Origin: Numida meleagris
Lineage: Eukaryota > Chordata > Aves > Galliformes > Numididae
Length of the DNA stretch: 64,000 bases
Reading direction: 5' to 3'
NCBI RefSeq assembly: GCF_002078875.1
Contig: NC_034409.1
Location: 63,419,800 to 63,483,799 of the forward strand
Shown one piece after another: positions 26,007-37,223 of the stretch; the first letter of the stretch is position 1, and every line of letters begins with the position of its first letter. Under the pieces are notes generated by a model, which saw only the letters and a program-made list of their open reading frames with translations, was not told the DNA's origin and searched no databases. A program made the position numbers and the translations under genes.

Positions 26007-27320
26007 GTAAGGATTTTGTTTGCTTCAGATTCATGTAACAGCACTGATTTGAAAGATAACAGACTGATGTAGTGCCTGAACTTGCAAATGCCTACTCTTT
26101 CTCCTAATGTTGTAACATACACGTCTGCAAGTTCAAACCTTCGGCTAATGACTGTCAGTGCATTAATCTAACTCTCTTACACTCGTGTTGATTCTGTATT
26201 ACTAACAGGACTAAAAAATGGCTAAACCTCTCTTCCTCTTTATTTAATTTATTTTACAAAAGTCAGAGGCATGACCAATAGTTTGGGAAAAAATGTGTCA
26301 TGGAGACAGTGGCATAATCAGTTGCCAAAACCACCTGCCCAGAAGCACACAGTGGTTTCGACTGCAGTGTGTGTAGCTGATGTATGGCAACGTGCCTGAA
26401 TACGAGGACCAAAATAGAAATATTGATTCTGAAGGACTGGAATGAATTTTCACTATCTACAGTGGGGGAAACAGAGAAAATAAACAACAGCAAAAATATA
26501 GTATACATTTGAATGTGATTTTCAGTAATGATAACTAGGTGAAAGATATGGGCGATTTTTTTTTTTTTTAATTAGTTTGGTAAGTATCTTTAAGCCAGTG
26601 CTTTGAGAAGTCCTGACCTGGGACATTTCTCTGTCCATGGGGATATACAGACTTGATTCTCCAGCCTGTTCCATCATTTATATGGCTACCTACAACTGTA
26701 TAAAGTCCTGTCCTACCAGATATCTTCACTCTTCTACATCTGTAGCAAATTGGATTTGTTAGCCTTTCGGTGTTATTTCCTCATAAAGGTGAATAACCAC
26801 ATAGAGTGCAAAGCAGTGGAGAATAAAGTTGTAAGCAGTTGCTATAAGAGGACTATTCTTCAAAAGAAAGTACTGCTAATAATCTCATTTGTCACCCTAC
26901 CCTTTGGCTGTGGTTTTACATGATGTCAGTTTGAGCAGCACACAAAGATGCCTAAAGGGATGCAACACAACTGGTGAGACAAGCACTATCTGAAAGTCTT
27001 CCAGTGTTAGTTCCTGTATCTCTTACTTATTCTAGAAGACTTCACTACTATGGTTAATAAGACAAGTAGACGGGCAAAACTTGATAGCTGGTTTAAATGT
27101 GAGACAAGAGGGAGGAGCAGGAGAAAAAAAAAACTGGATGCCCTTTATCACAGGAACCAAAAATATGATAAAATGCACTTTTACTTGAAAATGCCAGATA
27201 GAACCACAAAAAACTGTGCTGGTTTAAACCACAGAGTGCTTCAAGCAACATCTGGAAGTTAAGCAGCTGGAAATTATGACCTTTAGATATGGTGAAGGCC
27301 ATTCACAACTGATTTACGAA

Positions 27321-27882
27321 GGGTGCTCCAAAAGTAATGCCTCTTATTCTGTTATGTTGGCTGTGACGTCAGAGGTGGATGTTGGTGGCATGGCAGTAGA
27401 GGCTGAACCTTCCCACCAATATTCTGTTACATTTTGTTGCCATGTGACAGATGGGAGCAGAGCAGCAGTCTGACAGAATGGCATCTGACATGGAAGTGCG
27501 TATGAGGCAAAGGTGTGTCACTAAATTCCTCCACGTGGAAAAAATGGCACCCACTGAGATTCATGGACACTTGCTGAAAGTTTCTGGAGACTGAATAGTG
27601 GATGTCAGCACAATGAGGCAATGGGTGGTGCATTTCTGCAGTGGTGACAGCGATGTGAAAGACGAGCCATATTTCAGACGGCCATGCACAGCTGTCACAC
27701 CATGGAATGAAGAGTGTCTCTATCAACTCATCTGCATAAATCAGCCAATGGTGGTAACTGTGTTGAAAAATAGTGTTTTGTAGCTGAGAATTTTCTCCAT
27801 CAAATAGTGCTATTGTGCTCTTTGTAGTTTTTGTAGCTTTACATGGAAAAAAAAAATAGGAGGGAATACTTTCAGAGCAACC
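27321..27882 (+). mobile_element. Internally deleted mariner (Galluhop-like) copy
   Basis: The left end GGGTGCTCCAAAAGTAATGC and the reverse complement of the right end (GGTTGCTCTGAAAGTATTCC) form imperfect terminal inverted repeats; TA follows the right end at 27883-27884. Inside, the plus strand encodes the amino-terminal part of a mariner transposase in broken form: a VRMRQRCVTKFLHVEKMAPT segment near 27494-27553, an in-frame stop, then VDVSTMRQWVVHF and CTAVTPWNEECLYQL (27598-27727). The sequence then jumps to the 3' end of the element. The DDD catalytic region is deleted and the length is about 560 bp, against about 1.3 kb for full mariners. It is non-functional. The Galluhop assignment is from memory of the chicken family. 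Confidence 0.82.
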
Positions 27883-27884
27883 TA

Positions 27885-28842
27885 CATACATCTGGGCTCA
27901 GAATTTAAACATTTGCCTTCCTATGGTTTAAGTTTTTCTTCAGTAGAAGATAGAGTAAGGGAAACTATTGAATTGAAATAAATCCAAAACAAAATTGCAA
28001 ACAAAAGCTAAAAACTACCCATAACGAAATCAACAGCAATGTGGTTATTTTTTAAGTTTAATTTCCCGATGCATACACTCCCATTTCCCCAAGTACAGTA
28101 CTGTACTTCAAGGAGGAAACGCTGAAATGCCACTGGACTAGCTGATTATTTCATGATGAATTCTGTAGTTTTAGAGGATCTCAAAAAGCAGCTGAACTTC
28201 AGCTCTGTTGAAATGTTTGACTTGCTAGCTAAACATTCCATGAAAAAGACCTTTACTGTATTTTTTGCATAACTCACTAAGAACATTGGCACTCATAGGT
28301 CTGACAAAATAACAACAAGGAAGGACTGTTTGGAGTAAAAGCACACAATGCACCAATTTAGAGCTGGTGAAAGGTGTCAGATGAACCTTCTGGTACAACA
28401 CAGCAGCCTCAGTCCTTGAGATTACCAGTTGTGATGGTTGTTGCTGGACTGAAGACTGAGTCTTACTCTCCAAGGAAGTGGCTACTGAGCAGTTGGCTGG
28501 CTGGGAATGATGTTTAGGCACTACTGACTTGCAGGGTATTGGAGCCAGCCTTGTAGAAGCAGAAAATACTCTGTAACTGCCAACCCCCACAATCATTTAG
28601 TCCTTTGGAGATTTTTTGTTTGTTTGTTTCTTCCACGTTAGCCAGAAGCAGTGTGGCTACAATACATTTTGAAACAGGAAAAAGTCTGATTCCATGCTAC
28701 TCAAAAAGTGGTGTGGTTTCAGTTTTCTATTTTTTTTAATAGCAAAGCTTTGACCATTTTTTATTAAATGTGCTCTGCCTGCCTTGTCCCTACCACAAGC
28801 TAATATGCTCTATAATGCTTTTCTGGCTTAGTACAGCTCTTT
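27885..28842 (-). other. RERG: Probable RERG 3' UTR and downstream flank
   Basis: This region follows the RERG stop codon on the minus strand. A canonical AATAAA (TTTATT on the plus strand at 28760-28765) lies about 78 bases after the stop, and ATTAAA variants occur further on (near 28735 and 28055), so more than one polyadenylation site is possible. The sequence is of high complexity and free of recognised repeats up to the mariner copy ending near 27882. A 123-codon frame on the minus strand (28225-28596) lies inside it and is probably fortuitous. The true 3' end cannot be set from sequence alone. Confidence 0.5.
28760..28765 (-). promoter_or_regulatory. RERG: Candidate RERG polyadenylation signal AATAAA
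   Basis: TTTATT on the plus strand reads as AATAAA on the minus strand, about 78 bases past the RERG stop. It is the first canonical hexamer downstream of the coding region. Mammalian RERG has a longer 3' UTR, so this could be a minor proximal site. Confidence 0.35.
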
Positions 28843-29250
28843 TTAGCTGCTGATTTTGGTAAGCATCTTATTAATAGCCTGCTTGACGTGTGTGGTGGAG
28901 CTTCGTCTCCGAGTCTTGCCCTGGACCATTTTTCGACGCCGTACCTCGCGACAGAGCTCATAGAAGGCCTCCATAATGTTGCCCTCTCCTGTGCAAGCAG
29001 AGCACTCGTAAAAAGCACATGCTAGTTCTGTGGCCAGCTTTTCACCTTCCTCTGTGCTGACCTGCCTGGAGTGATCCAAGTCTGCTTTGTTCCCCACCAG
29101 GATCAGAGTGACATTTTTGGGTTTTTTAACTTCATCCAACAAGTTCTTGAGTGGTAGAACTTCCTCAAAGCTGCCTCTGTCCGTGATGTCATAGACCAGG
29201 ACAAAGCCTTCACCCCATCGCACGTGTCCTTCTTTCTGAATAGCATCCTC
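28843..29250 (-). CDS. RERG: RERG terminal coding exon (residues 65-199 and stop)
   Basis: Last coding exon of RERG, a small Ras-like GTPase described in mammals as an estrogen-induced growth inhibitor. It encodes 135 residues and a TAA stop (28843-28845). On the minus strand it opens after a CAG acceptor (29253-29251) at codon phase 0, directly after the DTAGQ motif of the previous exon. Visible G-domain motifs are NKAD (118-121, guanine specificity) and ECSA (146-149). The tail is basic (RRRK near 168-171, KTRRR near 176-180) and ends in KISS with no CAAX box. That is the known RERG hallmark, so the protein is expected to be cytosolic rather than prenylated. Length and sequence match the remembered human protein with few substitutions (for example [10 protein letters not shown] here). 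The frame is intact. The open frame continues upstream into the intron to 29424, but that part is non-homologous and precedes the acceptor, so it was excluded. Confidence 0.96.
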   Translation of the reverse strand, partial: EDAIQKEGHVRWGEGFVLVYDITDRGSFEEVLPLKNLLDEVKKPKNVTLILVGNKADLDHSRQVSTEEGEKLATELACAFYECSACTGEGNIMEAFYELCREVRRRKMVQGKTRRRSSTTHVKQAINKMLTKISS

Positions 29251-29405
29251 CTGTTTTGAAAAGACAGACACCAGCTTTAGGAGCATGATTTTTGAAAAAG
29301 ACACCAGGTCTTCATTCAGACAGACACTGCTCCCCCAAAGCCTGGAAAGCCACGTACATCTGCCTGACTCTGTACACACATCACTCTCTTCATCATGTGG
29401 CATAG

Positions 29406-29410
29406 GAGAC
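29406..29410. repeat. Left target-site duplication GAGAC of the solo LTR
   Basis: Direct repeat immediately before the LTR 5'-TG end; the same five bases follow the CA end at 30254-30258. Confidence 0.75.
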
Positions 29411-30253
29411 TGTGGTGGTTTCACCCTGATGGGCAGCTAATTTGCACCACAACTGCTCTTTCTCTTCCAGTCCTCAATGGAATAGGTGGAGAAAATGTAA
29501 TGAAAAAGGGCTCAAGGATTGAGATAAGGACAAGGAGATAGCTCACCCATTTGTCATGGACGAAAAAGATTAATTACAGGGAGATTAATATAACTTATTT
29601 CCTATCACTAACAGACTAAACCAGTGAGAACTCACAGCAAATCAAAACCACCTTCCCCCTATCCACCCTCTTCAAATTCCTCCCCATGAGCAGCACCAGG
29701 GAATGGGGGCTGTAGTCAGTCCATCTCTGCCACTCCTCCATGATCACTCTTTGCCCCTGTTCCATGTGAGGTCCCTCCCACAGGATGCCATCTTTCCTGA
29801 ACTGATCCTGCTTGGGCTTCCCATAGGCTGCAGCTCTCCAAGCACTGCTCCAACGCAGCTCTGTACCATGGGGCCCATCCTGTAGCAGCACACTGCTATA
29901 GAATGGGGCCCCATGGGTGGCAGCTCCTCAGATCTCTCCATGGGCTGCAGCCAACTTCTGCTCCACACTTGGAGCACCTCCTGCTCTCCTTCTGCACTGA
30001 CCTTGGTGGCTGCGGGGCTGCTTCTCTCTCTTTTCTCACTCTTCTTTCCCAGTTGCTGTATTTTAGTGTTTTAACCCTTTCTTAAATTGGCTCTCCCAGA
30101 GCACACTCAGTTTTGCTCATAGCTCAGCTCTGGCAGCAGTGGATCCCTTTTGGAACAGCTGGGGTTGGCTCTGATGTGACATGGGGCTCTGCTCACAGAG
30201 GTCAACCCTACAGCTCCTTTGCTAACAAAGCCTTGTCAAGTAAGCCCAAAACA
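29411..30253 (-). mobile_element. Avian ERVL-like solo LTR with 5 bp target duplication
   Basis: An 843 bp segment begins TGTGGTGGTTTCACCCTG and ends AAACA on the plus strand. It is flanked by a perfect direct repeat GAGAC (29406-29410 and 30254-30258). The TG...CA ends and the target duplication define a complete LTR; 5 bp duplications are typical of ERVL-type elements. The sequence resembles the large avian LTR family whose plus-strand copy starts with TGTGGTGGTTT. Its middle contains degenerate subrepeats of the CCATGGG(C)TGCAGC type (about 29825-29960). I assign the minus strand because a TATA-like AATTTAAGA (about 30085) precedes a degenerate poly(A) region in that direction. No internal gag/pol/env sequence is present, so it is a recombined solo LTR. 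Family name and strand are from memory; the boundaries are directly visible. Confidence 0.82.
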
Positions 30254-30258
30254 GAGAC
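30254..30258. repeat. Right target-site duplication GAGAC of the solo LTR
   Basis: Direct repeat immediately after the LTR CA end; it matches 29406-29410. Confidence 0.75.
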
Positions 30259-30811
30259 CTACACTGACAAGCTGTCTTGGGCTGCCTGTCATGGGCAGGC
30301 TGGTAGCAGGCAACCAGAACAGGGTCTCTGTTGAAGGATACCCAGCACACAAAATGCATAGGAATGTGCAGCTCGAGTGCCTGCCATGTTTTGAAAGGAA
30401 AGGGGTCTTTGCTATGACAAAACTGTTCTACAGTTTGGTGAGAATCATTATTAGAAGCTGTTGAGCCTCATCACTTGACTAGAGAAACAGACTATGGCTT
30501 TCTGAATAGTAATAACTCATTATACGGTTGGCCTTGAGTCAAGGAATGAAGCAGAAATAATTTTAATCCCAGTTTAAACCCCGACTTTGTTCTTCTAGTG
30601 TTTGAAAACTGTAAGCAGAGTCCCTTGCAGAAAGGTCTGGATCTAGCACGCTGGGTCTGGCAGCAAGCTTGTGATGGGGGAGGAGGGAGAGCTCTGCTCA
30701 GAAGCAAATTTCAGTCCCCGGGAGTGGAGCCCATCTGCCACCCACCGCACTCCCCTTCCCCACTGCCTGTCTGAGCCAAGGCACTGGATGTTGGTACATG
30801 CACTCACGCAC

Positions 30812-30885
30812 CTGACCAGCTGTATCTAGTATCTCCATGGAAACCACTTCATCATCAATGGTAGCTTGGTGACGATACGTAGACT
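30812..30885 (-). CDS. RERG: RERG internal coding exon (switch I to DTAGQ, residues 41-64)
   Basis: A 74 bp exon. On the minus strand the acceptor TTTTAG is followed by two bases (AG) that complete Glu40. Twenty-four codons then run from Ser41 ([14 protein letters not shown]...) to Gln64 of the G3 motif DTAGQ. The donor is CAG|GTGCGT. The two leading bases fit the single G left at the end of the 47568-47624 exon, and the phase 0 end fits the terminal exon. Gln64 corresponds to Ras Gln61, so the GTP-hydrolysis glutamine is kept. The exon is short and ordinary open reading frames hide its borders; I set them from splice sites and phase. The sequence appears identical to the mammalian protein as I remember it. 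Confidence 0.95.
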
Positions 30886-32130
30886 CTAAAATAAGAACAC
30901 ATTTTGTGAAATGTATTAAAAAAGAGTAATTTTTTCTGTCTTCCTTACAGCCACACCAGACATACGTGACACATGACTTCACTAGATTTTATTTGTTGGA
31001 GGTGTTCCAGCTAGTCTGGAGCATGCTCAAATCTTCCTTTCTACATCTGTGACTCCTTTCTCTCTCTCCATATCTTTCTTTCCAACATCCTGTACTTATG
31101 GAGAGCTGTACTTGTGAACACTGCACTCTGCCCCCAACAAAAGCACTGAGTCTCCTGCAGCAAACAGCTCTGCGAGACTGCAGACTGATCTTCATGTTTG
31201 CTCAAATGAAGGCTGCCGCTTCTAAAACACAAATTCTGCTACTCTCGATGTATCCAGCTCAAAAGCCTGTCACTGCAGAGCCTGAAGTCTGACAAGATCA
31301 AAACCAGCATGCTTGTAGATTAGGGACATAACTGCTATGCTCAGGCCTTACACAATGATAAAATGACAGAAGAGTTAGGTATTTTAGGAATGCCTCTTTG
31401 AAACATGCTGAAATCATCACATTCCCCTCTTATAGCAAGGGCTCAAGCAGTAATTTCCCTTTATGTGATTTATAAGGATAGCCAGTGGCATTAAGTATTC
31501 ACACTATACTACAGGAAAAAAAGGAACCTGTTTACTATGTCCTAGGTTCTGGAACCATGTAACAAACCAGAAACCTCATGACAAAAGAGTTTGTTTTATC
31601 TTAATGAGCTGATAAGTTAAATTTGATAGCATTTGACCTAAAATTTGGAAACTCATCTATGCTAACATTGAGATTTATTACTGTTGCAAGCTCACAGATG
31701 TCCTATATCAAAAGGCAAATGCATATGCTGTAAAACTGTGGCCCATTACTATGAATGCTTTGCGTTGTCAGAGACACAGTGCTTTTATTTGGTGCAAATC
31801 TCCCCAAAAGGAATGCAGGATATGTTAAAGGAAGGACATTTCTTGAGTTAGAGCTTCTGAAAGGGCTCATGTTTGGTGCATATCTTTTTTTTTTTGGTTA
31901 TATGCTTGAATGTACCACCTCTTCATAGTTAAGAATGTTTCAATGATGTCAGCACTTCAAACACTCTCTTCCCACACCAAAAACTGTCACTTCCCCACCC
32001 ATACCCCCTGCCCTGTGCCACCTTAATTGCTTTATATAGCACAGCTGCCTCTAATAGGGACAAATGGTCAATTTAATTAGGCAGATGGCAACCAATCTTG
32101 CATAGGGCTTCAGGCAATGAAGGCTGTTGT

Positions 32131-32161
32131 GTTTTTTTTTTGTGTGTGTGTGTTTTTTTTT
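32131..32161. repeat. T-run / (TG)n / T-run simple repeat
   Basis: Nine or more T, six TG units, then nine T, 230 bp before the 32.4 kb CR1. Confidence 0.9.
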
Positions 32162-32389
32162 CAAAGCAGAACCTCCCCCCACTGCTCTTTGTTTTTGTAA
32201 GGCTGTTAAAGATGCTGATGTTCCACCTTTGTGATCTTGAAACTATTCCTCCAGAGCAGAGTAAGATATATCTAAGAATCTCAGCATGTCTTACCTAAAG
32301 CACTTCCTGCAAGGGAATGTAGCAAAGCAAAAACTCTGCTTTAGTGCAGAAAATAAAGTGATGCTCCTTTGGAAAACTAGTTTGGCGGA

Positions 32390-32955
32390 GAAAATGCTCA
32401 GTGCTAGGCAGGGACTCCCTGTGCAGTACTCCCTATTCAAGGCCGCATTTAGAATACTGCGTCCAGTTCTGGGCTCCCTAGTTCAAAAAAGACAGGGAAA
32501 GAAGGAGTCCAGCAGAGAGTCACAAAGATGATACAGGGCCTGGAGCATCTCTCATGTGAGGAAAGGCTGAGTAACCTGGGTCTGTTCAGCCTGGGGAAAA
32601 GAAGACTGAGAGGAGATCTGACAAATGTTTATAAATACCTAAAGGGAAGTGGGAGGCAAATGGATGAGGCCAGGCTCTTCTCAGTGGTGTGCAGCGATAG
32701 GACAAGGAGCAATGGTCTAAAATTGGAACATAGGAAGTTCCATACAAACATGTGGAAGAACTTCCTTATGGTAAAGGTGACGGAGCACTGGAACAGGCTG
32801 CCCAGAGAGGTTGTGGAGTCTCTTCTATGGAGATATTCAAGACCCGTCTGGATGCCTACCTGTGCCACCTATTGTAGGGAACCTGCTTTGGCAGGGGGCT
32901 TGGACTCGATGATCTCTTGAGGTCCCTTCCAACCCCTGCAGTTCTGTAATTCTGT
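32390..32955 (+). mobile_element. CR1 LINE copy, 3' part, sense orientation
   Basis: The ORF2 carboxy-terminal region and 3' UTR of a CR1. The plus-strand frame 32528-32920 reads [32 protein letters not shown] and [20 protein letters not shown], followed by the tail GATGATCTCTTGAGGTCCC and TTCTGTAATTCTGTGATT. It is 5'-truncated within ORF2 and cannot be active. A closely similar copy in opposite orientation lies at 49350-49775. Confidence 0.88.
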
Positions 32956-34639
32956 GATTTAGCGTCTTATATTTCATTTCCTGGGTGAAGAGTGGTATGA
33001 AAAGGAGAAGGTTTTCCAAGAGAGTAACGCGATATTAGCTCTTCACTCATTTAGGTTTTGCAATGCTTAAATGCCTTCAACCAGCTGGCCCTGCCTGATC
33101 AATAGCTGTTGGGAATTGGTCCACCTAATTCCAGAAAAATTTATCTGCCCATGTTTCCAGCATATCTGTGAAATGCTCTTCTTAGGAAGCAGAATGTGGT
33201 AGCTCATAGGGCTCTTCTCAGTGAAACTACAGAATGAAGGAGCAGACTTCTGCCTGATGCAGAAAAGAAGCATGATTCTTAAGAGAGATTTGAATTCTTG
33301 AAACAGGACTTTGCCAGTGTTTCATGTTGCCCATTTAACTTGCTTTATCTGTCTTCTTTAGGGCAGAATTTGATTCTGGCTAAGTAGAATTGATTGGGGT
33401 CAGATTAGTGTAAATACAACTTAGTAGAAGTGAGTCTGTTCCCCTACTTTGGAATGCGTGGTAGCTGGGTAATTTTTAGTGAGGAGTGTAAAACAGCTGG
33501 ATCTTTAAAGCATTTTTGGTGTAATAGCAGACATGACTTTTTCTTCAAGGGAACAGAAACATCCGAAGAATCTGGTCAGATGTTATGAGCCCTGAAGTTG
33601 TGATTTCCAATCTGTTCATATTGAGCACCCTAAAGTCTTAAGATCCCATGATGCTTTTCAAATGAGTGGCCTTGCTTTGTGTTTTATTATTTTCTCTGTG
33701 CTACTCTTTATTTTGAGACACACAGATAGAGAGAAAGATGACTTGAGATTCTCTAACTGAAATCATCCACAACACAAGAGTCTGTGTCTCACCTAAGTAC
33801 TGTGACTCCTACTGGAGTGGATGAAGTAAAATACATGCGGGATATAGTTTGTCTGATCTCTTTCCTGGGGTGAATCATACCCCAGAAGCACTTACAAGCC
33901 TAAAATTGGTCAGACGAATCCAGGCTGTAAATGTCTTATTCTTGCATTATCGTGGTCAAGTAGAAAGAGTAAAGTGTATAGCATTGTGCCAGCAGCCTTT
34001 GTGATAAAGGCTCCCAAGATGATACTAGGCAATTTTCTGAGCTCCAAAATATCATTTACACCAGGTGATGCCTATATTTTATATTTATAGTTATATGGCT
34101 AATATCCCATTGATAGAAAATAAATCTCAGAGCTGTGTTTTGAAGTTTGTAGACTCTGTGTCAGAAATGCTAGTCTCAAAGCAGAAGTAGGCATCTGATG
34201 CTGATGGAGTGATGGTGTACCTGACGATAGCACTGTGGGAATACACTAGTCATATTCAGTTCTGCTTTGTTATAAGCAAGCCTGACCTGTTCTTGTTGGT
34301 TTGGGAATGTCCTGTGTTTCTGTTCATATTCCCAAAAACTAGATTAAAGGGGTTGCTACTGTGTGGCTCTGGAAGCTGATGTCAACTTTCAAGGTCCTCT
34401 TTTGCTTACAAAACTGCAATCTCCCAGCACTTTTGCTGTACAAAGAACTGGTTATCATAGTTACTTTGTTTGAAAATTAAAGCTCATTCCAGGAATGTCT
34501 AGGTCTGTTGAAAGGCCTGAGAAACACAATCGTAGTAGTAGCAACTAGTTGGTTTTTCAGTACATAATATATTGGCACATTAATTCATTAATAGGGACTG
34601 GATAATTTTTTTTAAATTCTGCAGTTGTAGAAATAGCTT

Positions 34640-34745
34640 TGGAAACCTGATCTAGCTGCAAGTGTCCCTGTTCATTGCAGGGGAGTGGGACTAGATAAAC
34701 TTTAAAGGTCCCTTCCCACTCAAACAACTCTATGATTCTATGAAA
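34640..34745 (+). repeat. CR1 3'-tail fragment
   Basis: AACCTGATCTAGCTGCAAGT through AACTCTATGATTCTATGA. It shares its layout with the tail of the 36.5 kb CR1 (TGTCCCTGTTCATTGCA in both), so the two may belong to the same subfamily. Confidence 0.82.
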
Positions 34746-35114
34746 TGATAAATTTTTGGAAAGGGCAAAAAAGCCAACCCAACAATAACAAAAAAAACCC
34801 TTCCTTCTCTGTGTTGATGTGTTACAAATCTCCTTATTCTTCTCAGCAATCTTATTGTACAAATGCAGAAAATACTACTAACATTGCATAGACACAAGCT
34901 TCAGGCTCATACTTTGCAGACAGTGAATACAACATTCAGTCACAGCTCGATCACATCCTTGTGTGATGCTTACTGTGACATTTAATAGAATTTAGGCCTG
35001 TAAGTACTATCTAGTCATTTATCAAACATGCTTGTCCAGGGCAACTTGGACCTATAGAACACATTTGTTCCAAAAGATTATATTTTCTAGAGGAAAAATC
35101 TAAGAAATAATTAC

Positions 35115-36625
35115 TAGGTCTTAGTCTGTAAGCCTAAGGGTCCCAATGAGGTGCATCCCAGAGTCCTGAGAGAACTGGCTGATAGAGCCGCCAAGCCACT
35201 CTCAATGATACTTGGAAAGCCATGGATGTCAGATGAAGTCTCTGGTCACTGGAAAAAAGGCAACGTCACACCCATTTTTAAGATGGCTAAAAAGGACAGC
35301 CCAGGGAACTGCTGACCTGTCATCCTCACCTCTGTGCTGGGTAAGATGTTCCTGGAAGCTACGCTAAGGCATATGGAAGAGAAGGAGGTGATATGGGATG
35401 ACTAGCAGAGTTTCACCAACCTGATCAACCTAGTGGCCTCCTATGATGGCATAACTCTGTCAATGGACAAGGGAAGAGCCACTGATGTCATCTATATGGA
35501 CTTCAGTAAGGCCTTTGACATGGACTCCATAACATCCTTTTCTCCAAATTGGAAAAATGTGGATTTGATGGGTGGACTGTTTGATGGACGAGGAACTGGT
35601 TGTGTGATTGTACCCAAAGAGTGGTGGTCAACAGCTCATTGTCTGGATGGAGATCAGTGACAGGTGGTGTCCCTCAGAGTTCAGTACTGGGACCAATATT
35701 GAATAATATCTTCATCAGTGACGTTGCAATGACTGCAAGTTCACAAATGACACCAAGCTGTGTGGTGTGGTTGGTACACCTGAAGGATGGGATGCCATTC
35801 AGAGAGATCTCAACAGGCTTGAACACTGGGTTCAGGAGAACCTCATGAGGTTCAACAAATCCAACTGCAAGGTTTGGCACCTGTGTCATGGCATCCCCCA
35901 CTATCAAAATAAGCTAGGGGACTAAAGGATAGACCACAGCTTTTCTGAAAAGGACTTGGGGGTACTGGGGGATGGAAAGTTGGACATAAGTCAGCAATGT
36001 TCCCTTGCAGCCCAGAAAGCCAACCATATCCTGGGCTGCATCAAAAGAAGTGTGGCCAGCAGGGCGAGGAAGGTGTTCCTGCCTCTCTACTCTGCACTGG
36101 TGAGAGACTTCACCTGGAGTACTACATCCAGATGTGAAGTCCTCAGTACAGAAGAGACATGGACCTTATGACGCGTGTCCAGAGGAGGGCCACAGAAACG
36201 ATGCAAGGAATAGAACACCTTCTCTACAAGGACAGGCTGGGAGAGCTGGGGCTGTTCAATCTGGAGAGAAGGCTGTGGGGAGTCCTGAGAGTGGCCTTTC
36301 AGTGTCTAAAGGGGGGCTATAAGAAAGAAGGGGACGGACTCTTCAGCAGGGTCTGTTGTGGCAGGACAAGGGGAAATGGTTTCAAACTAAAAGAGGAGAG
36401 ATTTAGATTGAATAGAAAAATACAGTAAGAGTGGTGGCCTTATTGTAAAAATAAGGAATAGGTTGCCCAGAGAGGTGGTGGATGCCCTGTCCCTGGAGAC
36501 ACTCAAGGTCAGGCTGGATGGGGCTCTGAGCAACCTGATCTACCTGTGGGTGTCCCTGTTCATTGCAAGGGAGTTAAGATTAGATGACTTCTAAAAGTCC
36601 TGTCCAACTCAAACAATTCTATATT
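35115..36625 (+). mobile_element. Degenerate 1.5 kb CR1 LINE copy
   Basis: Plus-strand CR1 from the reverse-transcriptase region (about 35120) to the 3' tail (about 36620). Fragments in several frames show [19 protein letters not shown] (35467-35523), a [19 protein letters not shown] block, then an FTNDTKL sequence where FADD is expected. The carboxy-terminal blocks are [20 protein letters not shown] and RVQRRATETMQGIEHLLYKD. Multiple stops and frameshifts mark it as old. It lies antisense to RERG in the large intron. Confidence 0.87.
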
Positions 36626-37199
36626 TGCAGCAATTTAAAGACTTCTTTTCAATACTTGTTTGCTTTGAACAGGCAATACATAACAGGAGGATGCTACTGC
36701 TCTGGAAACAAATATTTGCATTGAAAGGCTTTATTGCTTTTAGGAAAAATAACTTGCAGTAGGAGTAGGTTCAGTTAAGATGAAACAGTGACATATGCTA
36801 TTTTACATGTAAATTTAAAGAACAGCTTGTTGGTTTTCTTTTGTTGTGTTTGTTTGCTTTTAAGTACAGAGAGACACAGGCTTTGCTTCCTTTCAGAATT
36901 CTAGTTCATTTTTGTGAAGAAAGGTTACTAAAACAAGTACATACAAAAAATACTGTAAAAAAAACTTTGGTCTCCCTCCTGGTGGCTTTCAGCCAGTTGG
37001 ATCAGAGAACTACAAGAGACCAAGAAAAAGCTTTTGTGTAATAATTATAGCTGAGTTTCCAGACTGAAAAGCTGTAGCTAATAGGTATCATCTTCTAAGT
37101 TATGGTAAAAATGTTGATTGATGGTGATGTAGAAGTATGTTCGAAAGACTAAAATTTCCCATAATTATTTCTGATTACATGACACAAGTTTCTGTTTCT

Positions 37200-37223
37200 T
37201 GTTGTTGTTGTTGTTGTTTTTTT
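37200..37223. repeat. (GTT)n microsatellite
   Basis: Five to six GTT units followed by a T run. Confidence 0.9.

Larger units (their letters stand above)
24506..27320. other. No confirmed gene; possible conserved block and exon candidate
   Basis: High-complexity AT-rich sequence at 25240-25760 contains a perfect hairpin (25439-25461) and a poly(A) run (25491-25504). The exon candidate at 25876-26006 lies just after it. Nothing else is recognised. Confidence 0.5.
29251..30811 (-). other. RERG: RERG last intron (1,561 bp) with an inserted solo LTR
   Basis: Bounded by the donor GT at 30811-30810 and the acceptor AG at 29252-29251 on the minus strand. The 843 bp LTR at 29411-30253 makes up more than half of it. 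The remaining sequence on either side (29254-29405 and 30259-30809) shows no other recognisable feature. Confidence 0.9.

Noticed and set aside
1..27300. PDE6H, the expected neighbour on this side of RERG in mammals
   Set aside because: I looked for its conserved carboxy-terminal coding sequence (the WEAFSHLELHE block) and saw no match on either strand by eye.
27427..27891. 154-codon minus-strand ORF
   Set aside because: Antisense of the mariner copy; the transposase motifs read on the plus strand.
29254..29424. Amino-terminal extension of the RERG terminal-exon frame
   Set aside because: It precedes the splice acceptor, shows no GTPase similarity and overlaps the LTR end; it is intron read-through.
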